64,000 bases of DNA from NCBI GenBank assembly GCA_016713135.1, contig JADJPR010000003.1:186001-250000 (forward strand). Direction: 5' to 3'. The translations under genes and the position numbers were made by a program. This document shows, one piece after another, positions 8,995 through 21,873 of this stretch. This DNA comes from Rhodanobacteraceae bacterium. Lineage in GTDB: Bacteria; Pseudomonadota; Gammaproteobacteria; Xanthomonadales; SZUA-5. Below the pieces are notes generated by a model. It was not told the origin of the DNA. It did no database searches and was given only the letters and a program-made list of their open reading frames with translations. Every line of letters starts with the position of its first letter. The first letter of the stretch is position 1.

Positions 8995-11900
8995 TCAGAA
9001 CTCGAACCTGCCCCCCAGGTTCAGAGTCCCCCGGTCGAAGTCATCATTCCCGAAGGTATGGCGGTAGGACATGAAAGCCTGGCGCCCGTTGCCCATCAGG
9101 TAGACGAAGCCCAGCCCTGCGGTTCCGTAGCTCTGGTCGGGGTTCTCTTCGCGCAAGATGAACAGATTGCTGGTATTGCCATCGACCAGGTAGGCCTCGG
9201 CCGCAGCGTCGTCGCTGTTCTCGTTGTTGAGGCTCAAGTCGAGCTGCGGCATCAGCACGCCGTTGCTCAGGCTGATCGCGCGGGCCACACTGACGCCGAG
9301 GGCGAACTGCAGGGTATCGAAGCTCTGCTCGCCGTACCCGACGTTGTACTCGTCGGCGCCGGTTTCCTCGAAGGCGTCGATGTCGCTGCGGGTGTATCGC
9401 AACCCGGCATTCGGGGTGACGCTCCACGTGCCGTAATTCAGGTGGTAGCCAATCGAGGTGGCTGCCGTGAACTGGCTGGCGTCGGTGTCGCCAGTGGCGG
9501 TCGCGCTGAAGCGGTCAGGGCCGAGCTGGAAGTCGATCCGGCGGGTCTGGTCGAGGCTGCTGTTGCCGTAGGTCAGGCGCGAGTCGATGTAGAAGCGGTC
9601 GTTGACGTAGTAGGAGCCATAGCCGGTGAACAGCAGGCTCTTTGCGTCCAGCTGGCCGTCGCCATTGACGTCGGAATCGTAGTTTGCGTAGCCGATGGCG
9701 CCGCCGAACACCGCGCGGTTGCTCAGGCGGTAATCGACGCCGGCGGTGATCCCGCGCGAGTCGTAATCGACGCCGACGCGGCCCTCGGCGAGGGCTTCGT
9801 CCTGCTCGCCGCTGCCAAGGTTGCCGTTGATGAAGAAGCCCCAGGGACTGGCCAGGCCGCCGTCCTCACCGAAGCCCAGCGCCGCCTGCAGCGCGTCGCC
9901 CACCAGCGCCAGCGGGATGGTCTGGCTCCCGCTGGTGACCGTCAGCCCGGACAGGCTGAAGCCACCGCTGCCGCGCCGCAGTTCGTTCAAGCGGGCGTCG
10001 ACGTTGAAGAACTGGGTGGCGGCGATCTCGCGCATCACCAGGGTCTGCGCCAGAACCTCGTCCGGTGCAATCTCGCGCAGGGCCTCGGTGACTTCGCCGG
10101 TGCGACCATCGTCCGCGGCATCGATCAGCGCCTCGCAGGTGTCGGCCAGCGCGGTCGAAGGATCGGCGCACTCGTCCGACAGCACGGGCACGGAGGATCC
10201 GGACGCCATGTCGACCACCGAATCGTCGAGCAGGTCGGCCAGGTCGTCAGCATTCCGGTCATCGATCCGGGTCTGTTGCGTGGAGCGGTTGTTCGCCGGA
10301 TTCGGATCGATGGTGGTCGCGCTGACCACGCCTTCATTGCTGAGGGTCTGGCCGCTGGTCGGCGCGCGCACCACGATGGTTGCTGCGGCCGATGCACCAG
10401 CCGCCAGGTTTCCGCCGAATGCGCATTCCACCGATTGGCCGTTGTTCGCGCAGGTAAATCCGTTGCCACTGGCGCTGACGAAGGACAGCGCCGCCGGCAG
10501 CGTGTCGCTGACACGTACGCCACTGGCGGCCTCCGGGCCCGCATTGCTCACGGTCAGGGTGTAGCTGAACTGCGCAGCCGCGGTGACCGGGTCGGCGCTG
10601 TCGGTCTTGACGATGGCGAGATCGGCGCCGCCCGACTGATAGGGCACGACCACGTTGATCTGGTTGTTGCCGGAGTTCGGGTCAGAGGTGCTCGAAGCCA
10701 CCACGAAGCGTGCATCGGCGGTGCCGGTTGCGCCGGGCCGCAGCCGGGTCTGCACGCGGATCTCGGCAGACTGGTTCGCCTGAAGGCCTGCGGAGCGCTG
10801 GCACTGAGAGTCTGACCGGCGACCTGGCAACTCCAGCCGCTGCCGCTGCCGCCGAGCAGTTCGAAGGGCGCCCCGAGCGTGCCGGTCAGGCGCGGAGCGG
10901 CGGCGACATCGGGGCCGGCGTTGCCAATCTGCACCTGGAACTCGACCGTGCCACCGGTACGCGCTGACGCCGGGATCGCCTGTGCATTCACGCTGAGATC
11001 TGCGCGTGGCTCCGGCGGCGGGGGCGGTTCGGCGCTGATCGTGGTGGTCTCGCTGTCGGCGTTGTTGCCGCTCGCGCTGTCGACCTCATTGGCGCTTACA
11101 CTGGCGCGGTTGGTGATGCTGCCCGCCTGATTCGGCGCCCTGACCTGGACGACGATCCGCGCGGCGCTGGCGCCGCCAGCGAGCGGGCCGCTCAGGGTGC
11201 AATCGACTGCCGCGCCTCCGCTGCAGGTCCAGCCCTCGCCGCTGGCGGAGACCAGGGTCACGCCGGCTGGCAGCGGATCGCTGACGCGCACACCAGTGGC
11301 GGCGCCGGTACCCAGGTTGCGCACATCGAGGTGATAGGCGAACGCGGCATCGGTGAGCACCGGATCGGCGCTGTCGGACTTGGCAATCTCGAGGTCGATC
11401 GGCGCCTGAGGCGGAGGCACCACATCGACGCTGACCGACGCGACAATCGGTGTTTCGCTGCCGCGAGCGGTCAGGCGCGCGGTATTCACCAGCGAACGCG
11501 GTGACGTGGATGCGCGAACTTCAATCTCGAAGCTGCTGCTGGTGCGTGGAAGCAGGGTGCTGCGACGGCAGTCAACCGCATTGCCGGTCACGCTGCAGTT
11601 CCAGCCATCTCCCGCGGCAGACAGGACGGCGAGCCCGCTAGGGACATTGTCCAGCACGATCAGACCGGTAGCGGAACTGGCCCCGTCGTTGCCAGCAGTG
11701 ATGGTGTAACGGAACACGCTGTCGGTGGTCACCTGGGTCGCGCTTGCGGTCTTCGCCAGAGTCAGCCTGGTGGGCTGTTCACCTGCCGGCGCCTGCAGCA
11801 CCCACGTCCGCGGAATGACGGTCAGGCTGCCGCGCAGCCCAGTGCCCGGTCGGACCTCATCGCAGCGCAATGTGGCAGTAACCGCCGTGGTGCGGAGCAG

Positions 11901-12623
11901 CGCCGTCAGGCTCATCGTTCGCGGGGTGGTCGTCGTGCCCACGAAGGTGAACAGGGTGCTCTGGAAGCCGCTGAAAGTTCCCGGCACTGTCTCGCCGGTC
12001 ACGCTGCAGTTCTTGAACTCAGCCGTGGCCTCCGCGCCACTGCCCAGGCCACCGCTCGGGGTGACGCGGATCGTCGCCGTGGCTTGATTTCCGACGACGG
12101 GATTGGCGGAAGTGAAGCTCACCGTTGAATTGGCCGCGGGCAGGTAACTCAGATCCGGCGCGCGCGGCGGATCGCCGGCGGGGCAGGTCACGGGCCAATT
12201 GCGGATCTGTCCGGTGCTGCCGCCGGGTGATTCACTGCACACCAGCGTGGCCGTCCGCGACGCGAAGCCCGAGGTGCACCCGAGCGCCAGGGTTCGCTGC
12301 GGCGAGCCCGGGAGGAAGCTCTGCGACGATGGTGCCACACTGAAAAAGCCCGCATCCGGTCCGGTGTAGGTGCAATTGAGGCCGATGGTGGCAAAACTGC
12401 CGCTGCCCATGCCGCCCGTGGCCGTGACCGAGATCTGCGCGCTGCCGTTGCTGCCGACTACAGTTATCCCGCTGAAATTGATGGCTGTATTCGGAGTCGG
12501 CGCATAGGACAGCGTTGGCGGAAATACGTTTCCTTCGATCTGTGCCTGCAGCGGCGCAGTGCCGGTCGCGAACAGCGCCAGCGCACACAATGCCGGGCGG
12601 AGTGAAGGCAGGGAGGCGTACAT
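8995..12623 (-). CDS. DUF11-repeat autotransporter, one frameshift
   Basis: Surface protein of about 1,200 residues in two overlapping frames. The N-terminal part (12623 to about 10800) has a signal peptide, two Cys-containing modules starting PPTLSYAP and PDLSYLPA, and DUF11 repeats (ADPVLTDAAFAYHLDVRNLG). The second frame continues with another DUF11 repeat and ends in an autotransporter beta-barrel (RAVFGGAIGYANYDSD to terminal RFEF). Restoring one base near 10800-10804 joins GQTLS to CQRSAG. The beta-domain should insert in the outer membrane and expose the repeats. The same Cys module appears in the protein at 31994-33697. Pseudogene or single-base error cannot be separated here. Confidence 0.85.
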
Positions 12624-12756
12624 CGGGCGTTTTCCTCGGACAGCAGCCTACGGTCGGCGTTGCTTCCGATTGTAACGTCGAATCGGCGGCTTGCGGGCCG
12701 ATTCGCCCACAAAATCTGATGTTTCACCTTCGATGTGTACTACAAGGATCTGAATC

Positions 12757-13629
12757 TCAAGGATTCGTTCCTGGGGCAGGCTGCATGCGCTGGCCCATTT
12801 GAACGCGGCAGCCCTCCGTCAGGGTCGAAGTCCAGTCGCCGAAGCCTGCGGCCGTCAGCACGATCGCAGTCGAGCCCATGTTGAAGCGGCCGAGTTCGGC
12901 GCCGATGTCGAAGCGCGGCGCATTGGTGCCGGTGTACTCGCGCACGCGCACCTGGTCGGCGTAGGGCGGGGTGACTTCGCCGTCGAACACGGTCTCGATG
13001 CTCGAAACGAAGATTGCGCCGACCAGCACCACCGCCAGCGGGCCGCGCCCGGTCTCGAAGATCAACGCCAGGCGTTCGTTGCGGGCGAACAGTCGCGGGA
13101 TCGATTCGGTGGTCCACGGCGCCACGCTGAACAGCCGGCCGGGGACGTGGATCGCGCGCACCAGGCGGCCGGCGAAGGGCGCATGCACGCGGTGGTAATC
13201 GCGCGGCGACAGATAGACCGTGGCGAAGCCGCCGCCGGTGAAGGCCGCGGCGTCCTCATCGCGTCCGCCGAGCAGTTCGGCGACGCTGTAATCCATGCCC
13301 TTGGCCTGCACGATGCGGCCGTCGCGAATGCGCCCGATCTGCGAGATGGCGCCATCTGCCGGACACACCAGGGTATCGCCGGCTGATTCGATCGGCCGCG
13401 CATCCGGCTTCAGCGCGCGGGTGAAAAAGGCGTTGAAGCTGGGGTAGGACTCGGGGTCCGGATTCAGGGCCTGGCTGAGGTCGATCTTGTAGATCCGGCT
13501 CAGGGTGCCGATCAGCAAGCGCTTCCACGGGCGCCAGGTCCAGCGCGTGGCGTAATAGACGATGCGGGACAGCAACTGGTGCGGCAGCAACATCTGCAGG
13601 GCCACACCGAGGTCGCGTTGCAGGGACAT
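12757..13629 (-). CDS. psd: Phosphatidylserine decarboxylase proenzyme
   Basis: Makes phosphatidylethanolamine in the inner membrane. It is a pyruvoyl enzyme formed by self-cleavage at a Gly-Ser bond. The 290-residue product contains PADGAISQIGRI, YLSPRDYHRVHAPF with its catalytic Asp-His residues, and the cleavage region FNMGSTAIVL, where Ser of GST becomes the pyruvoyl group. Length matches the bacterial type I enzyme. The SCO gene lies 3 bp upstream, so the two are probably co-transcribed. Confidence 0.96.
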   Translation of the reverse strand: MSLQRDLGVALQMLLPHQLLSRIVYYATRWTWRPWKRLLIGTLSRIYKIDLSQALNPDPESYPSFNAFFTRALKPDARPIESAGDTLVCPADGAISQIGRIRDGRIVQAKGMDYSVAELLGGRDEDAAAFTGGGFATVYLSPRDYHRVHAPFAGRLVRAIHVPGRLFSVAPWTTESIPRLFARNERLALIFETGRGPLAVVLVGAIFVSSIETVFDGEVTPPYADQVRVREYTGTNAPRFDIGAELGRFNMGSTAIVLTAAGFGDWTSTLTEGCRVQMGQRMQPAPGTNP

Positions 13630-13632
13630 GGG

Positions 13633-14277
13633 TCAATCCTTGGGCGAGGTCAGCGCAGCGAGATCCTTCGCGATCACATCCGCCTGGTGCGGCGGACGGA
13701 TGATCGCGTGCAGCTGGCCTTGCGGGTTGATGAGCAGCAGCGAGGCGCTGTGGTCGATGGTGTAGTCGAGCGGCCCGGAGCCGGTCGGCACCTTGACGTA
13801 GAGCACGCCCAGTGCACGCGTGAGCGCACCGAGCTGTTCCTGGGTGCCGGTGGCGGCCTCGAAGGCGGGATCGAAGAAGCGCACGTATTCGCCGAGCTTG
13901 GCGAGTTCGTCGCGCTCCGGGTCCACAGAGACAAAACTGACCGCGACGTTGGCTTCCGGGCGTTGCTGGCGCAGGTTGGCGAGCGCCGCCTTGGTCGTCG
14001 CCAGCGTGGTCGGGCAGACGTCCGGGCAATTGGCGAAGCCGAAGAACACCAGCCGCCAGCGGCCGCGCCAGTCGGCCTCGGTGAGCGGGCTGCCGTCGCT
14101 GCGCTGCAGGGTGAAGGCCGGCAGCGGTTTGGGCTGCGGATACAGCAGGGTGCCCGCCAGCTGCGGCTGGTTGGCGCCGGGCGCGAACAGCTTCTGACTG
14201 GCGAGGTAGCCGCCAAGGCCGGCAACCAGCGCCAGCGCCACGATGATCCAGGGGATGCGTCTTTCGAGTGTGCTCAT
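13633..14277 (-). CDS. SCO1/SenC family copper-binding protein
   Basis: A 214-residue membrane-anchored, thioredoxin-fold protein. It has an N-terminal helix (IPWIIVALALVAGLGGYLA), the copper-binding CPDVC motif within FFGFANCPDVCPTTL, and the distal His in DYTIDHSASLLLI. SCO proteins help load copper into cytochrome oxidase CuA or act in thiol control. The ATG at 14277 gives the normal N-terminal anchor. It is divergent from prmB. Confidence 0.92.
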   Translation of the reverse strand: MSTLERRIPWIIVALALVAGLGGYLASQKLFAPGANQPQLAGTLLYPQPKPLPAFTLQRSDGSPLTEADWRGRWRLVFFGFANCPDVCPTTLATTKAALANLRQQRPEANVAVSFVSVDPERDELAKLGEYVRFFDPAFEAATGTQEQLGALTRALGVLYVKVPTGSGPLDYTIDHSASLLLINPQGQLHAIIRPPHQADVIAKDLAALTSPKD

Positions 14278-14448
14278 GCGCCGCAGTATAGGCAAGCGCT
14301 TCCGCCATGCCGCGTGTATGTCGTGCCCGGCGTGTCCCGCATTCAGCCGGGCGATGTGCGGGCAGCGCTGCGCCTGCGGCCAACGGGTAGTGCTCTCTCG
14401 GCGTAATCGATGCGAACATCGGCCAACCATTTCGTTTGAGGACGAGCC

Positions 14449-15378
14449 TTGACTGACGTGCTCGCGAGCGTCTGCGATTTCATCCGCTATGCCACCAGCC
14501 AGTTCAACGCGGCACAACTCAGTTTCAGCCAGGGCTTCGACAGCGCGCTGGACGAAGCCAGTTATCTGGTGCTGACCACGCTGCACCTGCCGCACGATCT
14601 GCCGCCGGCCTATGCCAACGCGGTGCTGCTGCCGGATGAGCGCGCCGAAGTGCTGGCGCGCATCCGTCGCCGAGTCGACGAGCGTGTCCCCGTGGCCTAC
14701 CTGACCGGCGAGGCCTGGTTCGGCGGGATGGCGTTCAAGGTCAGCCCGGACGTGCTGATTCCGCGTTCGCCGATCGCCGAACTGATCGAGCGTGGCTTCG
14801 AGCCCTGGGCCGGCGGGCATCCGATCGGCCGCGTGCTCGACCTCTGCTGCGGCTCCGGCTGCATCGGCATCGCCATCGCGGCGCAGATGCCCGACACCCA
14901 GGTCGACCTGGTCGACATCTCCGAGGCCGCGCTGGCGCTGACGCGCGAGAACGCAGCCGACCACGGCGTGGCCGAGCGCACCGAGGCGATCCTGTCCGAC
15001 GGGCTGCGCGGACTTGCAGGGCGTCGCTACGACCTGATCGTCGCCAATCCGCCGTATGTCGGCGTCGACGAGTACGCCGCGCTGCCTGGCGAGTTCGCGC
15101 ATGAGCCGAAGCTGGCGCTGGTGTCCGGCGAGGATGGCCTGGACCTGCCGCTGCGCATACTGGCCGGCGCCGCGGACCACCTCGAAGAGAACGGACTGCT
15201 GGTGCTGGAGGTCGGCGCCTCGGCCCCGGCGCTGGAAGCGGCGCTGCCGGACGTGGCTTTCACCTGGGTCGAGTTCGAGCGCGGCGGATCCGGGGTCGCG
15301 GTGCTCGACCGCCAGTCGCTGCTGGAGCACGCCGCGGACATCGCCGACGCGCTCGCCGCGCGCGGCCTCACGCCATGA
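14449..15378 (+). CDS. prmB: 50S L3 glutamine N5-methyltransferase PrmB
   Basis: AdoMet-dependent methyltransferase that modifies a Gln of ribosomal protein L3. The 309-residue protein has the family N-terminal helical domain, motif I VLDLCCGSGCIGIAIA and the catalytic NPPY in VANPPYVGVDEY. PrmB is preferred over PrmC because of its length and because it precedes aroC, as in other Gammaproteobacteria. It starts with TTG after a GAGGACGAG ribosome-binding site and overlaps aroC by 4 bp. Confidence 0.93.
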   Translation: MTDVLASVCDFIRYATSQFNAAQLSFSQGFDSALDEASYLVLTTLHLPHDLPPAYANAVLLPDERAEVLARIRRRVDERVPVAYLTGEAWFGGMAFKVSPDVLIPRSPIAELIERGFEPWAGGHPIGRVLDLCCGSGCIGIAIAAQMPDTQVDLVDISEAALALTRENAADHGVAERTEAILSDGLRGLAGRRYDLIVANPPYVGVDEYAALPGEFAHEPKLALVSGEDGLDLPLRILAGAADHLEENGLLVLEVGASAPALEAALPDVAFTWVEFERGGSGVAVLDRQSLLEHAADIADALAARGLTP

Positions 15379-16475
15379 ACACCTTCGGGCACCTTTTCCG
15401 CGTCACCACCTTCGGCGAAAGCCACGGTCCGGCGATTGGCTGCGTTATCGATGGCTGCCCGCCGGGCATCGCGATTGCGCCGGAGGATTTCCGCGCCGAC
15501 CTCGAGCGGCGCGCGACCGGGCGTTCGCGCCACACCAGCCAGCGGCGCGAGGCCGACGAGGTCGAGATCCTGTCCGGCGTCTACCAGGGCCAGACCACCG
15601 GCACGCCGATCGCGCTCCTGATCCGCAACACCGACCAGCGCTCCAAGGACTACGGAGAGATCGCTCAGAGTTTCCGCCCCGGGCATGCGGACTACACTTA
15701 CTGGCACAAGTACGGCATCCGCGATCCGCGCGGCGGCGGGCGCTCGTCCGCCCGCGAAACGACCATGCGCGTGGCCGCCGCGGTGATCGCCAGGCGCTGG
15801 CTGGGCGAGCGCTTCGGCATTTCGGTGCAGGGCTGGCTGAGCGGCCTCGGTCCTTACACACCGCAGCGCATCGAGCGCGCGAGCGTCGAGGACAACCCGC
15901 TGTTCTGGCCGGATCCCGACCAGGTGGCGGAGCTCGAGGCCTTCATGGATGGCTTGCGCAAGTCCGGCGACTCGATCGGCGCGCGCCTGACGGTGGTCGC
16001 CGACGGCGTGCCGCCGGGCCTGGGCGAGCCGATCTACGGCAAGCTCGACAGCGACCTGGCCGCCGCGCTGATGAGCATCAACGCGGTCAAGGCGGTCGAG
16101 ATCGGCGATGGCGTGGCCGTGGCCGGCCTGCGCGGCAGCGAGAACCGCGACGAGTTGACCCACGGGGGATTCCTGTCGAACCATGCCGGCGGCATCCTCG
16201 GCGGCATTTCCAGCGGGCAGCAGATTGTCGCCCACGCGTCGATCAAGCCGACCTCCAGCATCCTCGTCCCCGGGCGCACCCTGAACACCGTCGGCGAGGC
16301 CGTCGACATCGTCACCAAGGGCCGCCACGATCCGTGCGTCGGCATCCGTGCGGTGCCGATCGTCGAGGCCATGCTCGCGCTGGTGCTCGCCGACCACCTG
16401 CTGCGTCACCGCGCGCAGTGCGGCGACGTGCCGGCGCAGTCGCCGCGCGTGCCGCCCGAAGCCACTTTTCCCTGA
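15375..16475 (+). CDS. aroC: Chorismate synthase
   Basis: Converts EPSP to chorismate with reduced FMN, the last common step of aromatic amino acid synthesis. The 366-residue enzyme carries GESHGPAIGCVIDG, the RPGHADYTY segment and RGGGRSSARETTMRVAAA. Its ATG overlaps the prmB stop. It feeds the trp genes encoded at 21-24 kb. Confidence 0.98.
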   Translation: MNTFGHLFRVTTFGESHGPAIGCVIDGCPPGIAIAPEDFRADLERRATGRSRHTSQRREADEVEILSGVYQGQTTGTPIALLIRNTDQRSKDYGEIAQSFRPGHADYTYWHKYGIRDPRGGGRSSARETTMRVAAAVIARRWLGERFGISVQGWLSGLGPYTPQRIERASVEDNPLFWPDPDQVAELEAFMDGLRKSGDSIGARLTVVADGVPPGLGEPIYGKLDSDLAAALMSINAVKAVEIGDGVAVAGLRGSENRDELTHGGFLSNHAGGILGGISSGQQIVAHASIKPTSSILVPGRTLNTVGEAVDIVTKGRHDPCVGIRAVPIVEAMLALVLADHLLRHRAQCGDVPAQSPRVPPEATFP

Positions 16476-16491
16476 AACTGCGAGTCACCTC

Positions 16492-17520
<1,029 letters not shown>

Positions 17521-17613
17521 TCTATAGTTACGTTCGGATCATAAGGTCGTTTCTAGTTTCGTGACTTAATACGAGGCCACGATTAGAAGCCGCACAGCCC
17601 CCGGGGGAGCTCC

Positions 17614-20348
17614 ATGAAAGGACCGCGCAAGACACTTCTGGCCAGCAGCATCCTCGCCATTCCGTCGCTGGCCCAGGCGTTGGGACTGGGCGGAATCGAG
17701 GTGAAGTCGGGGCTCAACGAGCCTCTGGTTGCCGAGATCCAGGTCATCCAGTCGGCGCCTGGGGAGGCGGATTCGCTGGCGGTGGCCCTGGCCAGCGCGG
17801 AGGACTTCGCGCGTGTCGGCATCGACCGCTCGCGGATGGAGATGCCATTGACCTTCACGGTCTCCAAGGGAGCGGCCGGTCAGGCGGTGATCAAGGTCAC
17901 CTCCGCCGTGCCGGTCAAGGAGCCCTTTCTCAATTTCCTGCTGGAAGTGAACTGGTCCAAAGGCCGGTTGCTGCGTGAATACACCGTGCTTCTCGATCCG
18001 CCGGTCAGTGCTCCGGCGCGCGGCAGCCAGGTCGAGACCGCGCCGGTGCGCGACACGGCTCCGGTGACGCCGGTGGCAGCCGAGCCTGCGCCCGAGCCGG
18101 TGGCGCCTGCGCCCGTTGTTGCCGAGCCCGCACCCGAACCGGCACCTGCGCCCGAACCCGCCCCGACACCGGAGCCTGCGCCGACACCCGAACCGGCCCC
18201 GGTTGCTTCCGAGCCGGCAGCACCCGCACCCGCGCCCGCCGGAGACTATGGCCCGATCGGCCAGGGCGAGACGCTGTGGGAGATCGCCCAGGCGACTCGG
18301 CCCGATGGCGTCGCCGACAACAATAAATTCATGATCGCGTTGCTGCGGATGAACCCCGACGCGTTCTACGAACAGAACATCAACGCGCTGAAGCGCGGCG
18401 CGATCCTGCGCATTCCGACCAATGACGACGTGAATGCGATCGCGGCGAGTGAGGCCGCCGAGGCGGTTCGCGGTCAGAACGAACTGTGGCGCGGTTACCA
18501 GGCCTCGCAGTCGTCGACGCCGACAACGCTGGCCGATGCTGGCGCCAGCGAGTCCCTGCGCACGCCACCTGCTGCGACCAGCACCAGTGGTTCGCGACTG
18601 GAACTGCTGCCGCCGCGCGCGGGCGATGCCCAGGGCGCAGCGGATCGTCCAGGCGATGCAGGCCTGCAGCGCAGTGGCGAGGAGATCAAGAATCTTCGCG
18701 GTGACCTCGCGCGTTCGCAGGAAGATCTGGAGAGCTCGCGGCAGGAAGTCAGCGAGTTGCGCTCGCGCGTCGCGGATCTGGAGAAGATCAAGACGGACCA
18801 GGACAAGGTCCTGTCGCTGCGCAATGACGAACTGAAGGCGCTGCAGTCGCGCGCAGCCGAGCTCGAGAAGCGCATTCGCGAACTCGAGGCGGCGGCTGCA
18901 ACTGCCCAGGCTGCTGCCGACAAGGCCGCTGCGGATGCGGCGGCTGCCGCTGCCGCCCAGCCGGAGCCCAAGCCTGCCAGACATCTGGAAGCCGGAAGAT
19001 CAGCCGCCTGCGGACGTCGCGCCGCCGGCCGACACTGCCGCCGAGCCGCCCGTTGACACCAGCGCTACGCCGCCGGCCGATACCACCGAGCCACCGGCGG
19101 ATACGACCGAACCCGTTGTCGAGCCGCCAGCGGATACCACGACGCCAGAGCCCGTTTCATCCGACACCGCCCCGGTTCCGACCGATACCGCTGCGACCAC
19201 TCAGCCGGTACCCGAGCCGGACCCTGTTGAGCCGCAGCCGGTTCCCGCGGAGCCGGTACAGCCTGCTGCGGGTGGTGGCTTGTTCTCCAACCCGTGGGTG
19301 CTGGGCGGCATTGGCGCCGCTGCACTCGCCCTCATCGGCCTGCTGTTCGCGCGCCGTCGCAAGAAGGAAGAGCCGGCGAGCGATTTCGGCGACGCCGAGC
19401 ATGCGGCAGACGATCATGGCGGCTATTTCCCGGCCGAGCGAGCGCCGGCAGCGATTGCCGAGGTCGGCGATGCGGAGGAAGGAGGCTCTGCTCGACCAGG
19501 TCGCGATGAATCCGTCTGACCTGCGAGCGCGCCTCAATCTGCTGCGCCTGTATGCCAGCCATGGCAATGCCACTGCCTTCGAGGAGGCGGCACGCGCTCT
19601 GCGGGCGCAGATCGCCAGCGAAGACCAGCCGGAGTGGCAGGAAGCGGCGCAGATTGCCGCCGGGGTCCTGCCGGGCCACCCGATGTTCCAGCGCAAGGAT
19701 GAGCTGCCTTCAGAAGTCACCTTCGAGGAACCCGAAACAGCGCCGGCCGAGGCAGTCGAGAGCGGCTTCGACCTCAATGCTTTCGATGAGACTCCGGTGC
19801 AGCCCGCGGTTCCAGCGTCGCCGCCTGCCTTGCAAGCGGCCGCCGAGCCGAATTTCGATTTCGATTTCGACCTGGATGCCCCGACGCAGGCGATTGAACC
19901 CGTCAAGGCAGCTCCGGCGCCCGAAGCGGCACCCGCCCCGGCGCCGGCCCCGGTGCGCAGCGACGAGCTGAGCTTCGACTTCGACCTCGACATCCCGGCA
20001 GCGGCGCCCGCGCCCGTGGCCGCCCCTGCTCCCGTCGCGGCCCCCGCGCCGGCGCCGGTCAAGGAAGAGTTCTCGCTCGACCTGCCGGACATCGATTTCG
20101 CCGCCGTCGAGGCTCCGAAAGTCGAAGCGCCGAAGATTGCGGAGCCCGCTGGCCCCAGCATGGACGATGAACTCGGGGATCTCGGCGTGTTCGGCGACGA
20201 TGCAGTCGCGACCAAGCTCGACCTGGCGCGCGCCTACATGGACATGGGCGATCCGGACGGCGCCCGCAGCATGCTCGAAGAGGTCATCGGCGAAGGCAAT
20301 GCGGCGCAGCAGGACGAAGCGCGCAAGTTGCTGAGCAGCCTGGGCTGA
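17614..20348 (+). CDS. fimV: FimV-like polar/pilus assembly protein, two frameshifts
   Basis: FimV is an inner-membrane peptidoglycan-binding protein needed for type IV pilus function and polar signalling. Seen here: signal peptide; N-terminal domain starting LGLGGIEVKSGLNEPLVAEI; Pro/Ala-rich linker; LysM motif (GQGETLWEIAQATRP); coiled coil; membrane helix (VLGGIGAAALALIGLLFARR); and the acidic cytoplasmic part ending in the FimV C-terminal TPR block (DLARAYMDMGDPDGARSMLE). The product spans three frames. Removing one base near 18970 and one G near 19480 makes it continuous at about 910 residues. All domains are present, so sequencing error is plausible. Confidence 0.85.
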
Positions 20349-20412
20349 GATGGGCCATCCGGCTGCGTGCCGGATGACCCGAATGGACAGTCAGCCGCTT
20401 GCATGTATCGTC

Positions 20413-20444
20413 ATCAGGGCCGGGCAACCGGCCCTGATCGTTTT
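20413..20444 (+). terminator. Rho-independent terminator after fimV
   Basis: Perfect 11-bp stem ATCAGGGCCGG / CCGGCCCTGAT with a GCAA loop, followed by CGTTTT. It separates fimV from the truA-trp genes. Confidence 0.8.
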
Positions 20445-20490
20445 CCGGCTCGCGGAAGCCAACTCCGCTGGCAACTCCTCTCCCAACCCA

Positions 20491-21261
20491 ATGCCTCGTT
20501 ACGCACTCGGCATCGAATACGACGGCACCGGCTTCCTGGGCTGGCAAACCCAGCACCAGGAGCCCACGGTGCAGGCCACGCTGGAGCGTGCGCTCGCTTT
20601 CGTCGCCGACCAGCCGGTTACGGCGGTCTGTGCCGGACGCACCGACACCGGTGTGCATGCGCGCGGGCAGGTCGTGCATTTCGACTGTGAGGCCACCCGC
20701 GGCGAGCGCGCCTGGGTGATGGGCGTCAACTCGCGGCTGCCGCCGAGCGTGGCCGTGTGCTGGGCGCAACCGGTGCGCGATGATTTCCACGCGCGCTACA
20801 GTGCGCGCCGCCGCAGCTATCGCTACCGCATCCTGCGCCGCGCCACGCGGCCGGCGTTGGATGCGCGACTGTGCACCTGGGTGCGCGAGCCACTGGATGT
20901 GGACGCGATGCGCCGGGCGGTGCCGGCACTGATCGGCGAGCAGGACTTCAGCAGCTTCCGCACCGTCGCTTGCCAGTCGCGTTCGCCGGTGCGCAACCTC
21001 GCGCGGATCGATCTCGCCGAAAGCGGCGAATTCCTCGATTTCGAATTCGAGGCGAATGCCTTCCTGCATCACATGATCCGCAACTTGGTCGGCAGCCTGC
21101 TGCTGGTCGGCAAGGGCGAGCAACCGCCGTCCTGGATCGCCGAGGTGCTGGCCGCGCGCGACCGTACGCGCGCCGGCCCGACCGCGCCGCCGCAGGGATT
21201 GACCTTCCTGGCGGCGCGCTACCCGGCCGAATTCGGCCTGCCGCCGGCGCACACGCTGTGA
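20491..21261 (+). CDS. truA: tRNA pseudouridine(38-40) synthase TruA
   Basis: Forms pseudouridine at positions 38-40 of the tRNA anticodon arm. The 256-residue protein begins MPRYALGIEYDGTGFLGWQ and has the catalytic Asp in CAGRTDTGVHARGQVVHF. The ATG at 20491 fits the family N-terminus. The stop overlaps the trpF GTG start. The truA-trpF-trpB order is standard for this clade. Confidence 0.97.
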   Translation: MPRYALGIEYDGTGFLGWQTQHQEPTVQATLERALAFVADQPVTAVCAGRTDTGVHARGQVVHFDCEATRGERAWVMGVNSRLPPSVAVCWAQPVRDDFHARYSARRRSYRYRILRRATRPALDARLCTWVREPLDVDAMRRAVPALIGEQDFSSFRTVACQSRSPVRNLARIDLAESGEFLDFEFEANAFLHHMIRNLVGSLLLVGKGEQPPSWIAEVLAARDRTRAGPTAPPQGLTFLAARYPAEFGLPPAHTL

Positions 21262-21873
21262 GCGCGCGCGTCCGGGTCAAGTTCTGCGGCATCACCCGCG
21301 CCGAGGACGCGGCCGCGGCGGTGCGCCTGGGCGTGGATGCGGTCGGCCTGGTGTTCGTCCCCGGCAGCCGGCGATGCGTCGACATCCAGCAGGCGCGCGA
21401 CATCGTGGCCGCGGTCCCGGCCTTCGTCAGCACCGTTGGCCTGTTCATGGACGCAGATGCCGCGCACGTCGCGGCCGTGCTCGGCGCGGTGCCGCTGGAC
21501 CTGGTGCAGTTCCACGGTCGCGAGACGCCAGAGTTCTGCCGTCAGTTTGGCCGGCCATACGTCAAGGCGCTGGCGATGGGCGATGGCGTAGACGTGGCCA
21601 TGATGGCATCGGCGTATGCTGACGCTCGCGGTGTGTTGCTGGACGCACACCGCAGCGGCGAGCAGGGCGGCTCCGGCCTGCGCTTCGACTGGTCGCGCAT
21701 TCCGCCTGACTGGGCTCCGCGCATCATCCTCGCGGGCGGCCTGGCGGCGGACAACGTCGCCGCCGCGATTGCCGCGGTGCGGCCCTTTGCGGTGGACGTC
21801 TCCAGCGGAATCGAATCCGCGCCCGGGTTCAAATGCCCCGAGCGCATGCGTCATTTCATGAGCGAGGTGGATC